Positions 28,703-37,539 are shown, counted from the first letter of the stretch. The stretch: DNA of 64,000 nt from Stackebrandtia endophytica (GCF_006716355.1 NZ_VFOW01000001.1:2046001-2110000); one strand, 5' to 3'. Notes: generated by a model from the letters alone, not told the origin. A program made the numbers and translations.

Positions 28703-29313
28703 TGAAAAAAGCGGTTAGCCCCGGGCGGGGACGACCACGCGGCTTCGACACCGACCAGGTCTTGACCACCGCCATGACCGTCTTCTGGCGACACGGCTAC
28801 GAGGGGGCGAGCCTTACCGCGCTTCAGGAGGCGACGGGACTCAACGCACCCAGCATCTACCACGCGTTCGGTTCCAAGGAGGGGCTGTATCGCGCCTGCC
28901 TCGACCAGTTCCTCGCCCGTATCGGCTCCGGCATCACCCGGCCATTGAACCGGGATCGCGCCGATCGGGAGGGACTGCTGGAAGCGCTTCGCACCGCAGC
29001 CGTGGAGTTCACCGTTCCCGGCAGGCCCGGTGGCTGCATGATCTCGACGGCGGCACTGACCCTCAGCCCGCAGGGGGAAGGCGTCGCCACCGAGCTGGCC
29101 GGTCGACGTGAGCAGGCACGACAGCTGTTCGCCGACTACTTTCACCGCGCTCGGGAGCAGGGACATCTGAGCGCCGAAGTGGATCCGAACGCCCTGGCGC
29201 GCTATATCGGCAGCATCATCCAAGGCATGTCGGTCCAGGCCATGGACGGCGCCAGTCGGTCCGAATTGGAGGATGTCATCGCTCTGGCGATGCGTGTGTG
29301 GCCGGACGACTGA
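28702..29313 (+). CDS. TetR/AcrR-family transcriptional regulator
   Basis: This 203-aa repressor has a basic N-terminus (MKKAVSPGRGRPRGFD) and a TetR helix-turn-helix: VLTTAMTVFWRHGYEGASLTALQEATGLNAPSIYHAFGSKEGLYRACL spans residues 16-63. The C-terminal domain resembles the TetR_C group that senses small reactive or aromatic ligands, with GCMISTAAL near residue 105. The ATG at 28702 is used; an upstream start at 28681 would run through the operator. It presumably represses itself and the divergent SDR gene. Confidence 0.9.
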   Translation: MKKAVSPGRGRPRGFDTDQVLTTAMTVFWRHGYEGASLTALQEATGLNAPSIYHAFGSKEGLYRACLDQFLARIGSGITRPLNRDRADREGLLEALRTAAVEFTVPGRPGGCMISTAALTLSPQGEGVATELAGRREQARQLFADYFHRAREQGHLSAEVDPNALARYIGSIIQGMSVQAMDGASRSELEDVIALAMRVWPDD

Positions 29314-29360
29314 TGGCGTCCATTGTGCATGGCGCTCGATGATCCCACCCAATGGAATGA

Positions 29361-29400
29361 GTCGGCGCCCGATGCAAGGGCGGTAGCATCGGGCGCCGAC
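29361..29400. terminator. Bidirectional terminator between TetR and MFS genes
   Basis: GTCGGCGCCCGATGC pairs perfectly with GCATCGGGCGCCGAC (15 bp, 10-nt loop) between convergent genes. Confidence 0.9.
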
Positions 29401-29413
29401 GGTCTTCGGGGCG

Positions 29414-30811
29414 TCACACTCGGGTGAGTACTCGGCCGGATCCTGGGGAATCATCCGGTTCAGCGGTGTCTTCCGCAACCGGCACAACGGCATCACCGGG
29501 GGCGGCGGTGAAGCCGATGTGGGCGTCCGACCCTACCTCAGCGGTCGAGTCGTTCGCAGTCGCATTTTCGGTTGCGACGGTGTCGGCTTTGGACTTTTCG
29601 ATGGCGACGGATCGGGCGGCGCGAAGCACCATCGGAAGGCAAACGAGCAACGAGATCAGGCCTCCGATTCCCAGCACCACGAAGATCTCGCGGGCACCGA
29701 AGTACTCCAGAGCCAGTCCACCGCCGACGAAACCGATCATGGTGGTTCCGTTCAGGATGGCCGATTCCTTGGCGATGGCGCGGCCCTGAAGTTCGATCGG
29801 GACTCGACGGGCGATGGCCACCGAAACGGCGCTGTTCTCACCGGCGTTAGCGGCACCGCCGACCAGGTACAGCGGGATCAGCAGCTCAACCGTGTAGATC
29901 AACCCACCCCCGGCGATCATGACCGTTGAGGAGATGGCGAGCATGCCGAACAGCAGGTAGGCGAGTTGACCGTCGTGTTTGGTCCGCTGGATCACCATGG
30001 CGGCGATCCAGGCGCCCACCGCCATGCCCGCCATCCAGGTGGCGTTGATCATGCCGTACATGCTTTCGCTGGCGCCGAAGGATTCCCGAATGAGGAAGAC
30101 TTCGATGACGTTGGCCGCCGACAGGATGCCGATGACGGCGGCCAACCCGATCACCATGGCGGCGAGCAACCGATCGTCGCGCAGTCGCCATGCTCCGGCG
30201 ACCGACTTCGGTTTCACCTCACCATTGATGACGATCTGTTCGCCACCGCGCCGGGAGCGGATCGCCATGGCGGACAGAGTTCTCAACAGGGACATTCCCA
30301 CCGCGACCGCCAGTGCGGCGGTCACACCCAGTTCACCGACCAGGAATCCGGCCAACGCGGGGCCGGCCATCATGCCGACCAGTGATCCGGTCTGACCGAC
30401 GGCGGCGGCCTTGGCCAGGTCGTCCTTCGTCGCCATGACCGGCAGGAGCGCGCCCATGACCGGCTGGACGAGCGCGGTCCCACACGCCGCCAACATCGAC
30501 AGTGCCAGCAGCGCGACCAGTCCTTCGGCGAAGATCAACCCGAGAGTCGCCACCGCCTGAAGCAGCCCGCTGATCAAGATCAACAGTCGGCTGTCGTAGC
30601 GGTCGGCCAACCGACCGGTGATCGGGGACAGCACGACCAGCGGGAGGGTCGAACTGAGGATCAGGGCCGACACCGCCAGCCCACCCAGGCCCGAGCTCTG
30701 CAACATCAGCAGCAGCGTGACGGAAACGGTGAACATGGCCGCGCCGGCGAGGAAGCGGCTGGTGGCCGAGATGTAGACATCGGACCATCGAGTCTGGGGT
30801 GCGAAAGACAT
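29414..30811 (-). CDS. Major facilitator superfamily transporter (drug-efflux-like)
   Basis: This 465-aa membrane protein has about 12 hydrophobic helices and the MFS loop 2-3 signature GRLADRYDSRLLIL near residue 65. It fits the enterobactin-exporter/MefA-like drug efflux group. The last ~60 residues (after VCLPMVLRAARS) form an acidic, Ala/Asp-rich cytoplasmic tail. It is controlled from a strong promoter overlapped by a palindrome and lies 75 nt downstream of an ArsR-family regulator gene on the same strand. That regulator is likely its repressor. The substrate is unknown. Confidence 0.88.
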   Translation of the reverse strand: MSFAPQTRWSDVYISATSRFLAGAAMFTVSVTLLLMLQSSGLGGLAVSALILSSTLPLVVLSPITGRLADRYDSRLLILISGLLQAVATLGLIFAEGLVALLALSMLAACGTALVQPVMGALLPVMATKDDLAKAAAVGQTGSLVGMMAGPALAGFLVGELGVTAALAVAVGMSLLRTLSAMAIRSRRGGEQIVINGEVKPKSVAGAWRLRDDRLLAAMVIGLAAVIGILSAANVIEVFLIRESFGASESMYGMINATWMAGMAVGAWIAAMVIQRTKHDGQLAYLLFGMLAISSTVMIAGGGLIYTVELLIPLYLVGGAANAGENSAVSVAIARRVPIELQGRAIAKESAILNGTTMIGFVGGGLALEYFGAREIFVVLGIGGLISLLVCLPMVLRAARSVAIEKSKADTVATENATANDSTAEVGSDAHIGFTAAPGDAVVPVAEDTAEPDDSPGSGRVLTRV

Positions 30812-30847
30812 GTTTCGAAACTAGCCTTTCACATCTTGGATGTCAAA
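30812..30847 (-). promoter_or_regulatory. Promoter and palindromic operator of the MFS gene
   Basis: On the minus strand, TTGACA (30846-30841) and TAGTTT (30823-30818) are 17 nt apart, followed 6 nt later by the ATG. This is a near-consensus sigma-70-type promoter giving a leaderless message. The palindrome TTTCACATC-TTG-GATGTCAAA (30827-30847, one mismatch) covers the -35 box and spacer, as expected for a repressor site. Confidence 0.7.
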
Positions 30848-30886
30848 CAGTTATTTCATATCTCGCCGAAAATTTTTTATCCCCGG

Positions 30887-31462
30887 TCACACCTCCGGGA
30901 ACATTCTGGTCTGAATCGCCACTTTCCGGGCGCCCTCGGGAATCTCACCGCGTTCCTTGCGTCCGGAGAACGGTTCGAGGGCCTCGGCGACCTTCCGTTG
31001 AAACTCCCGCAGTTCCTCGGGAGTCAGGTACACGCTCGTCTGACCGAACAGCAACGCCTCGTACCACTCACGCGGCTCGTCCGCGGCCACGTCGAGGTAA
31101 CGACGCAACTTGATGTCCGCGGCAGCCTGAAACGCCTCGACCATCGCGCGGCCGGTCAACTTCACACTCGCCGGGGCGTCGTACTCGACACCCACCGAAA
31201 GATCCTTGATCTTACGACGCCACAACCGTTCCCGCCCGTCACCTCGGCCCTCGGCCTCCTCCACCAGACCGACCTTCGCCAGAGTCCGCAGGTGATAGCT
31301 CATCGCCGAGGGCGACAGACCCACCACCTTCGCGCACTCGGTCGCGGTCGCCTCATCGGCGCCGTCCAGATAGTCGAGAACCGCTGTGCGGGCCGGATGC
31401 GCCAACGCCCGGATCACCTCCGGGTCAGAAAGTCTCGTCCGTTTGTTCTCATCCGTAGTCAT
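30887..31462 (-). CDS. ArsR-family winged-helix transcriptional regulator
   Basis: This 191-aa regulator has an N-terminal winged helix: the stretch VIRALAHPARTAVLDYLDG is followed by ATATECAKVVGLSPSAMSYHLRTLAKVGLVEEAEGRGDGRERLW, roughly residues 16-85. The C-terminal half is helical and ligand-binding-like. It is followed by the MFS efflux gene, and the operator in front of that gene supports a repressor-transporter pair. The ATG at 31460-31462 is used. The gene upstream is the divergent HelD-like helicase, 192 nt away. Confidence 0.87.
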   Translation of the reverse strand: MTTDENKRTRLSDPEVIRALAHPARTAVLDYLDGADEATATECAKVVGLSPSAMSYHLRTLAKVGLVEEAEGRGDGRERLWRRKIKDLSVGVEYDAPASVKLTGRAMVEAFQAAADIKLRRYLDVAADEPREWYEALLFGQTSVYLTPEELREFQRKVAEALEPFSGRKERGEIPEGARKVAIQTRMFPEV

Positions 31463-31654
31463 ACCGTTAGGAAAACACGTCGACGCCGACCGTGGCTACC
31501 CGAGTATGCTCTTTCGTCCGTGCCGTCTCATCGCCACGATCGACAAGCAGGATGAGACCTACCTGGGCACGGCCCGTCCAGCCGGGCGATTCCGGACGTG
31601 ATCCCACGGCCGGGCCAGCGGCAGTGGGTGTTCCTGCTCGCGAATAGGCAGACA

Positions 31655-33613
31655 ATGACCGAAACCACGATCGACGCCGCGCTGCGCGTCGAACAAGACC
31701 ACCTGGTGGCATCCCGCATCGCCCTGGGGCACATGCGAGAACGCACCGCCGCCATCACCGACAACGCCGGAGACGAACTGACCGCCTGGGCGCTGGGACG
31801 CGCCAAGGCCCTGCGACTGGCCGACCTCGCCGACCGACCGGACACCCCGCTGTTCTTCGGGCGGCTGCACCTGACCGACGAAGATTTCCACATCGGACGC
31901 CGCCACGTGGTGGATCAGTCGGGAAACCCGATGGTGCTGGACTGGCGAGCTCCGATCTCGCGATCGTTCTATCAGGCATCGGTACGCCAACCGATGGGCG
32001 TGACCAGGCGCCGCCGATTCGGGTTCGACGGCGGCGCCCTGACCAGCTTCGAGGACGAGAAACTCGACGCCGGTGACGAGCTGGGCGAATCCTCCGAGAT
32101 CCTCGCCCGAGAGATCGAACGCCCCCGTGTCGGGCCGATGCGTGACATCGTCGCGACGATCCAACCGGAGCAGGACGACCTGGTCCGAAGCCCACTGGAC
32201 ACCACGATCTGCGTACAGGGCGCGCCCGGCACCGGAAAGACCGCCGTCGGTCTGCACCGGGCGGCCTACCTGCTCTACGCCTACCGGGAACAGTTGCGGC
32301 GCAACGGTGTCCTCATCGTCGGCCCCAACGAATCGTTCATGTCCTACATCCAGAACGTCCTGCCGACCCTGGGCGAGGTCGACGTGACCCAACTGACGGT
32401 CCACGACCTGGTCGACACGATTCCCATCAGAGGCGTCGACGCCCCCGAAACCGCGGCCCTCAAACACGACGAGCGGATGGCCCGGGTCCTGCACCGCGCG
32501 GTGTGGAGCCACGTGACCATGCCCGCCGAATCGCTCATGATCCCCGACGGCGGTTGGCGGTGGCGTCTCGGCGAGGAGTACCTGCACCGGGCCGTCGCCG
32601 AAGCGCAGGCCGAGAACCTCCCCTATCTCACCGGACGCGAACGGGTGCGCGCCCAGATCGTGGCCGGAGTTCGCCGCCAAGCCGAGATCCGAAGCGGCGA
32701 GTCGCCCAGCGAGGCTTGGGGCCGCAAACTCGGGCGGTCCAAGCTCGTCACGACGTTCCTGGACCGGTACTGGCCGGCTCTCAACCCGAAGAAACTGGTG
32801 ACCAGGCTCTTCACCGACGACGTGTTTCGTGCCGAGGCGTGTGAGGGTGTCTTGACGGACGAGGAGCGGGACCTACTGGCCTCCCGCACCAGGCAGCCCC
32901 GCCTCACCGAGGCCGACACCTTCCTCATCGACGAGGTTGAGGGTCTGTTGGAGCGCCCCACCGGATTCGGCCACGTCGTCATCGACGAGGCACAGGATCT
33001 GTCGGCCATGCAATGCCGCGCGATCGCGCGGCGCAGTCAACACGGTTCGCTCACGGTGCTGGGCGACCTGGCGCAGGGCACCTCGCCGTGGACGGCGACG
33101 GCCTGGCAGCACTCACTGTCCCATTTGGGCAAGCCTGATGGTGAAGTCGTCGCCTTGACCACCGGTTTCCGGGTTCCCGCCGACGTCATCGCGCTGGCCA
33201 ACCGCCTGCTCCCCCAGCTGAACGTCGACGTACCGGCCGCCCGGTCGCTGCGAACCGACGGCCTACTGGAACTGCTGCCGACCACCGATCTGTTGGGGAC
33301 CATCGCCGAGACAGTCGCCTCGGCGCGGCGCTTCGAGGGGTCGATCGCGGTGATCGCCGCCGACTCCGAGGCCGACATGCTGCGGGAACACCTCGGTGAG
33401 GATGACCGGTTGAGCATCGTTGCGGCCGGGCAGGCCAAGGGTCTGGAGTTCGACCACGTCATCGTGGCGGAACCCTCCGACATCGTCGCCGCCGAGACGT
33501 TCGGGCTTCGCCGGTTGTACGTGGTCTTGACCCGAGCCGTATCGCGGCTGAGCGTCGTGCACGCCAAGCCGTTGCCGGAACCCTTGACGGATAACGCGTC
33601 GACGGTCAGTTGA
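31655..33613 (+). CDS. HelD-like UvrD/Rep-family helicase (RNA polymerase-associated)
   Basis: This 652-aa protein resembles actinobacterial HelD, an ATPase that enters RNA polymerase channels and frees stalled enzyme; some relatives (HelR) protect against rifamycins. Signs are the helical N-terminal arm (ALRVEQDHLVASRIALGHM), the HelD-type stretch FFGRLHLTDEDFHIGRRHV and the DWRAPISRSFYQA motif. Walker A is GAPGTGKTAVGL near residue 190, motif II is VIDEAQDLSAMQ near 445, and the C-terminal helicase motifs QAKGLEFDHVIV and LYVVLTRAVSRL follow. The ATG at 31655 begins the family N-terminus. Its last 577 nt are overlapped on the other strand by the HPr-like reading frame. Confidence 0.85.
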   Translation: MTETTIDAALRVEQDHLVASRIALGHMRERTAAITDNAGDELTAWALGRAKALRLADLADRPDTPLFFGRLHLTDEDFHIGRRHVVDQSGNPMVLDWRAPISRSFYQASVRQPMGVTRRRRFGFDGGALTSFEDEKLDAGDELGESSEILAREIERPRVGPMRDIVATIQPEQDDLVRSPLDTTICVQGAPGTGKTAVGLHRAAYLLYAYREQLRRNGVLIVGPNESFMSYIQNVLPTLGEVDVTQLTVHDLVDTIPIRGVDAPETAALKHDERMARVLHRAVWSHVTMPAESLMIPDGGWRWRLGEEYLHRAVAEAQAENLPYLTGRERVRAQIVAGVRRQAEIRSGESPSEAWGRKLGRSKLVTTFLDRYWPALNPKKLVTRLFTDDVFRAEACEGVLTDEERDLLASRTRQPRLTEADTFLIDEVEGLLERPTGFGHVVIDEAQDLSAMQCRAIARRSQHGSLTVLGDLAQGTSPWTATAWQHSLSHLGKPDGEVVALTTGFRVPADVIALANRLLPQLNVDVPAARSLRTDGLLELLPTTDLLGTIAETVASARRFEGSIAVIAADSEADMLREHLGEDDRLSIVAAGQAKGLEFDHVIVAEPSDIVAAETFGLRRLYVVLTRAVSRLSVVHAKPLPEPLTDNASTVS

Positions 33614-33846
33614 GCCGCCAGTTCATCGAGGATGTCGGCGTCCTCCCCGAGGATCTCGACCTCCTCGCCGGTGGTCAAACCCAACTCCATCACCAGGAGG
33701 ATGCGCTTGGCATCGATCCGACGACCGCCACCGGCCCGGCCGACGGTGACCGGCCGCGAAGACCGTTTGGCGGTGTCGGTGAAGTCTTGAGCGGCTCGGG
33801 CACGCAACCCGTGAGGAAGTCGGATCGTCACCCTGCGACGTTGCAC
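33037..33846 (-). CDS. HPr-like PTS protein lacking the phosphorylated His, with antisense-overlapping extension
   Basis: The first ~85 residues are an HPr fold: VTIRLPHGLRARAAQDF, then AKRILLVMELGLTTGEEVEI. Aligned with E. coli and B. subtilis HPr, the active His15 of GLHxRP is Arg15 and Pro18 is Ala. The regulatory Ser46 site (AKS) is Arg48; Arg17 is kept. The GTG at 33844-33846 has a good GAGAGGA site 7 nt upstream. The frame does not stop after the HPr domain but runs to 33037, antisense to the HelD C-terminus, with Ser/Arg-rich composition. The true product may be 269 aa, or an ancestral stop may be lost. It cannot act as an ordinary phosphocarrier; it may be regulatory. Confidence 0.65.
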   Translation of the reverse strand: MQRRRVTIRLPHGLRARAAQDFTDTAKRSSRPVTVGRAGGGRRIDAKRILLVMELGLTTGEEVEILGEDADILDELAAQLTVDALSVKGSGNGLACTTLSRDTARVKTTYNRRSPNVSAATMSEGSATMTWSNSRPLACPAATMLNRSSSPRCSRSMSASESAAITAIDPSKRRAEATVSAMVPNRSVVGSSSSRPSVRSDRAAGTSTFSWGSRRLASAMTSAGTRKPVVKATTSPSGLPKWDSECCQAVAVHGEVPCARSPSTVSEPC

Positions 33847-33890
33847 GACGGATTCCTCTCGGATGGTCCGAATACCGTGGAGTCGTGTGT

Positions 33891-33923
33891 CAGGACGTGT
33901 GTGGACCCGCCACACACGTCCTG
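33891..33923 (-). terminator. Strong hairpin between the EIIA-like and HPr-like genes
   Basis: CAGGACGTGTGTGG-ACCCG-CCACACACGTCCTG is a perfect 14-bp stem in the 126-nt gap. It should end or attenuate transcription from the EIIA-like gene, implying a separate promoter for the HPr-like gene or partial read-through. Confidence 0.7.
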
Positions 33924-33972
33924 GATCGACGACCGGTGTAACGAAAGTCCACTTCCGACATTCGGACGTGGG

Positions 33973-34419
33973 CTACCACCAGTCGTACAGCGCATCACCG
34001 GACACGATGGGTCCGGTGGTGCGCACGTCCAGCGATCCGGCCGAAGCGTGCAGCGCCACCACGGGGACTATCGGGGAACAGCCACCCGATTCCACCGCCG
34101 TGACGTCCCAGGCCGCCACGGGCTGGCCGGCCTTGACACGATCGCCCTTTCTCACCAGTGAATGGAATCCCTTGCCGGACAATTGATTCGTGTCCACTCC
34201 CAGGTAGACACGGATGCCGCGGCCGTCGTCACCGTGGACGGTGAACTGGTACGGGCTGAGTTCGTCGACGACCCCGTCGATGGGAGCGACCGCCTTTCCG
34301 ACCGCGCGGACGGGATCGATCGCCATCCCCGGGCCGACGACCTCACTTGCGAACGACTCGTTGGGCACATACGTCAGATCAACGGCCTTGCCCGACACCG
34401 GTGATACCACAGTGGTCAT
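33973..34419 (-). CDS. EIIA-Glc-like PTS protein lacking both active-site histidines
   Basis: This 148-aa single-domain protein matches the glucose-type EIIA (Crr) fold: SPVSGKAVDLTYVPNESFAS, VAPIDGVVDEL, LGVDTNQLSGKGF and KGDRVKAGQPVAAWDV. Aligned by eye with E. coli Crr, the phosphorylated His90 (VHFGIDT) is Tyr72 (VYLGVDT) and His75 (NHAF) is Tyr57 (PYQF). It therefore cannot carry phosphate in the usual way. Length is normal for a stand-alone EIIA. The ATG at 34417-34419 has a strong GGAGGAG site. It neighbours an HPr-like protein with the same kind of loss, suggesting a regulatory pair. No PTS EI or EIIBC gene is in the window. Confidence 0.8.
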   Translation of the reverse strand: MTTVVSPVSGKAVDLTYVPNESFASEVVGPGMAIDPVRAVGKAVAPIDGVVDELSPYQFTVHGDDGRGIRVYLGVDTNQLSGKGFHSLVRKGDRVKAGQPVAAWDVTAVESGGCSPIVPVVALHASAGSLDVRTTGPIVSGDALYDWW

Positions 34420-35124
34420 CGCTCCTCCGCTTCCTTAGAGCCTTCGAAGAACAGACGGTCGAAACCTGACCGACTCGGGTCGTCCACAGTGCGTGAAGGA
34501 TGTCTTCGCCCGCGGGGCCGCTCGTGGCGAGATCGCGATGGGCGCACCTCATTCGAGATGAATCAGCGGCTGACCAGCGTCGAGCATGATCAGTGATCGA
34601 AGGGTTTGCGTCGCGGCGTTCTCGGCGAGTCGGCCGGGTGGTGAGACTTCGTCCGGCCGCACCGGACGACGGTCAATTGAGCGGTTTCATCGGTTCGGTC
34701 TCGTACATGCCGGTTCCTCCCCATCCGGTCACCGACTGGTCGCACCGGTCGAGATGTCACCGGTCGGCGAATCAGTGCCGATACACACCGTACCGAGGTC
34801 GGCACGATGGGTTGACGAGTTTGAGGCAATCTGGCGGCTCGGGTTGAGTGGGCGGAGGCCCCGAGACGCAGCTGACCGTGCAGTGGACAAGCGCGTGTGA
34901 CTCGGGGCCCCTACTGGGAAGGGACGGCAGGCTCTCACCAGTCGGATGGCACGGCGATGATTCCCCGCGCAGCATCCGTTACACAGGTCAACGGGCCACA
35001 TACCAGACCAGTTACGGGCATAACGGATATTTCTGAAATAACGGCTCTCGGGCGTCGGTGAACTCGTCCCGAAACACCACGACGGCGCACCCCGATGGAG
35101 GTGCGCCGTCGCAGAGATGTCAGG
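34420..35124. other. Long intergenic region between the EIIA-like gene and icd
   Basis: About 700 nt contain no gene I can support; several short open frames have random composition. The part next to 34419 holds the EIIA-like promoter and ribosome site. On the minus strand an ATG at 34706-34708 has a strong GGGGAGG site 7 nt upstream, but its frame stops after 11 codons (MYETEPMKPLN, 34673-34708). It may be a leader peptide or the stump of a decayed gene. The icd terminator is at the right end. Confidence 0.55.
35080..35111 (-). terminator. Terminator of icd
   Basis: CGACGGCGCACC-CCGATGGA-GGTGCGCCGTCG is a perfect 12-bp stem 14 nt after the icd stop codon. Confidence 0.9.
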
Positions 35125-36345
35125 TTATGCGGCCATCTTGGCCGACAGGTTGTCGGCGATGGCGGCCATGAACTCGTCGGTGGACAACCAGGGGGTGTCA
35201 CCGCCGACCAGCAGGGCCAGGTCCTTGGTCATCTTGCCGCTCTCGACGGTCTCGATGCAGACCTGCTCCAACGTGTTCGCGAAGGCGGTCACCTCGGGGG
35301 TGTTGTCCAACTTGCCACGGTGGGCCAGACCGCGCGTCCAGGCGAAGATCGACGCGATCGGGTTGGTCGAGGTCTTCTCGCCGCGCTGCCACGCGCGGTA
35401 GTGCCGGGTCACGGTTCCGTGAGCTGCCTCGGCCTCGACCGTCTTGCCGTCGGGGGACATCAGAACGGAGGTCATCAGCCCCAGCGATCCGAAGCCCTGC
35501 GCCACGGTGTCGGACTGGACGTCACCGTCGTAGTTCTTGCAGGCCCAGACGTAGCCGCCCTCCCACTTCATCGCGGCGGCGACCATGTCGTCGATCAGGC
35601 GGTGCTCGTAGGTGAGGCCCTTGGCGTCGAACTCGGCCTTGAACTCGGCCTCGAAGACCTCCGCGAAGATGTCCTTGAAGCGGCCGTCGTAGGCCTTCAG
35701 GATGGTGTTCTTGGTGGACATGTACACCGGGTAGTTGCGCGCCAGGCCATACCGGAACGAGGCGCGGGCGAAGTCGCGGATCGACTCGTCCAGGTTGTAC
35801 ATCGACAGCGCCACACCGGAACCGGGGAATTCGTAGACCTGCAGCTCCATCGGCTCGCTGCCGTCCTTGGGAGTGAAGGTCATCGTCAGGGTGCCCTCAC
35901 CGGGGATCTTCACGTCGGTGGCGCGGTACTGGTCGCCGAAGGCGTGACGACCGATGATGATCGGCTTCGTCCAGCCCGGGACCAGGCGGGGAACGTTGTT
36001 CATGATGATCGGCTCGCGGAACACGACACCACCGAGGATGTTGCGGATGGTGCCGTTGGGCGAACGCCACATCTTCTTGAGGCCGAACTCCTCGACGCGG
36101 GCCTCATCGGGGGTGATGGTGGCGCACTTGACGCCGACACCGTACTGCTTGATCGCGTTGGCCGAGTCGATGGTGACCTGGTCGTCGGTGGCGTCGCGGT
36201 GCTCGATCGACAGGTCGTAGTACTTCAGCTCGACATCCAGATACGGCAGGATCAGGGTGTCCTTGATCTGCTGCCAGATGATCCGGGTCATTTCGTCGCC
36301 GTCGAGCTCGACGACCGGGTTCGCTACCTTGATTTTGGCTGCCAT
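35125..36345 (-). CDS. icd: NADP-dependent isocitrate dehydrogenase (homodimeric eukaryote-like type)
   Basis: Icd (406 aa) oxidises isocitrate to 2-oxoglutarate in the TCA cycle. The N-terminus [19 protein letters not shown], the substrate-binding [19 protein letters not shown] near residue 95 and the metal/catalytic segment [27 protein letters not shown] around residue 270 place it in the dimeric NADP type II subfamily. [12 protein letters not shown] is also seen. The ATG at 36343-36345 is chosen; the frame stays open to 37365 but that is antisense to the MBL gene. Monocistronic, with its own terminator. Confidence 0.97.
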   Translation of the reverse strand: MAAKIKVANPVVELDGDEMTRIIWQQIKDTLILPYLDVELKYYDLSIEHRDATDDQVTIDSANAIKQYGVGVKCATITPDEARVEEFGLKKMWRSPNGTIRNILGGVVFREPIIMNNVPRLVPGWTKPIIIGRHAFGDQYRATDVKIPGEGTLTMTFTPKDGSEPMELQVYEFPGSGVALSMYNLDESIRDFARASFRYGLARNYPVYMSTKNTILKAYDGRFKDIFAEVFEAEFKAEFDAKGLTYEHRLIDDMVAAAMKWEGGYVWACKNYDGDVQSDTVAQGFGSLGLMTSVLMSPDGKTVEAEAAHGTVTRHYRAWQRGEKTSTNPIASIFAWTRGLAHRGKLDNTPEVTAFANTLEQVCIETVESGKMTKDLALLVGGDTPWLSTDEFMAAIADNLSAKMAA

Positions 36346-36726
36346 ATCCGAGGATTCTCCTAGATAGTTGAAAAACGCCGCTTCGGTGGGTGGCCACTGC
36401 TCATGTCGTGTCCACCGAAACGGCATTCGATGTACGACTTCGGCGGCGCGTCGGCCGTGCGGGTGGTCTGGGCTGCGGGTCGAGATCGCGGGACGACGAG
36501 TCCGATGTGTCGAGCGGGGGCCGCCTCCGCTTCGGCGGAAGGACGCGACAACGCCGCCCGATCCGGCGACCGGGCGCCCCGAGCGCTTCCAACACATCAG
36601 CCCCAATGTCCAAACCGACCCTAACCGTACAAGCGTACTGGATAACCGCGGTCGCTGTGGTGTCCGACGATTGAGGCGGTCACCACACCGCGAGCCGTCC
36701 CGTCGCACCCATGACAACATGACCGG
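36346..36726. other. Divergent promoter region of icd and the MBL-fold gene
   Basis: No gene is seen in these 381 nt, despite open frames. The only structure I note is GTAC-AAGC-GTAC at 36627-36638. The region must hold the icd promoter (minus) and the start of the MBL-fold transcript (plus). Confidence 0.5.
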
Positions 36727-37539
36727 ATGCCAGTGACCCGACGGGTCGGGGCGGTGGAGATCACCGCGCTGACGGATGCCGAAGGCCCGTTCTTCTCCCA
36801 CCGCCACGAGGCCTTCCCCGACGCGACCGCCGAACAGTTCGCCGCAGCCGATCGGTTCGACCCCACATCGGTCACCGAGGACGGCCGCTGGTGGCTGCAG
36901 TTTCGGGCGTTCGCCATTCGTGGCGAGTCCGGGGTCACCATGGTCGACACCGGGATCGGACCCGCCGACTCCCCCGCCTCGGTCTGGGCGCCGGTGCCCG
37001 GCCGACTGCCGGCGGAGTTGGCGGCTGCGGGCATCTCCCCCGACGAGATCACCACCGTGGTGCTCACCCACCTGCACACCGACCACGTCGGGTGGGCGGT
37101 GGCGCAGGCACGACCGTACTTTCGCAACGCGCGGTACGTGTTGCAGACCGCCGAGCACGACGCCGTCGACCGGCTCAACCCGCAACTGCGTCGACACCTG
37201 TTGGAGCCGTTGCTGTCCAACGACCAGCTCAGCCTCATCGACGGAGACGAGGAGTTGACCGACACGATTCGGATCGTCGCCACCCCGGGGCACACCCCGG
37301 GACATCAGAGCGTGCTCGTGGGTGGCGACGACCCGGTCGCCGTCACCGGTGACCTGCTGGTTCATCCGGTGCAGTTGTTGTTTCCCGAGGTCGCCTACTC
37401 ACACGAGTCCGATTCCGACGTCGCGCGGGAGTCCCGGATGCGCATGTTGGCCCACATCGCCATCAACTCCGGCCAGTTGGCGACGCCCCACCTCACCGCG
37501 CCGTTCGTCGAGGTTCCCTCGCCCTCGCCGCCGAGTTGA
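36727..37539 (+). CDS. MBL-fold metallo-hydrolase
   Basis: This 270-aa protein has the metallo-beta-lactamase fold. MVDTGIGP is near residue 74 and the metal motif is THLHTDHVG near residue 114. Further conserved points are [13 protein letters not shown] near residue 188, [11 protein letters not shown] near residue 209 and ATPHLTAPF near the end. The arrangement resembles lactonase-like/glyoxalase-II-like hydrolases such as quorum-quenching enzymes, but the substrate cannot be inferred. The ATG at 36727 is used. Its last 145 nt overlap the convergent DUF998-like gene. Confidence 0.85.
   Translation: MPVTRRVGAVEITALTDAEGPFFSHRHEAFPDATAEQFAAADRFDPTSVTEDGRWWLQFRAFAIRGESGVTMVDTGIGPADSPASVWAPVPGRLPAELAAAGISPDEITTVVLTHLHTDHVGWAVAQARPYFRNARYVLQTAEHDAVDRLNPQLRRHLLEPLLSNDQLSLIDGDEELTDTIRIVATPGHTPGHQSVLVGGDDPVAVTGDLLVHPVQLLFPEVAYSHESDSDVARESRMRMLAHIAINSGQLATPHLTAPFVEVPSPSPPS

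Noticed and set aside
35125-37365. Single 746-aa frame joining icd to upstream sequence
   Set aside because: The part beyond 36345 is antisense to the MBL gene and not protein-like; icd starts at its conserved N-terminus.
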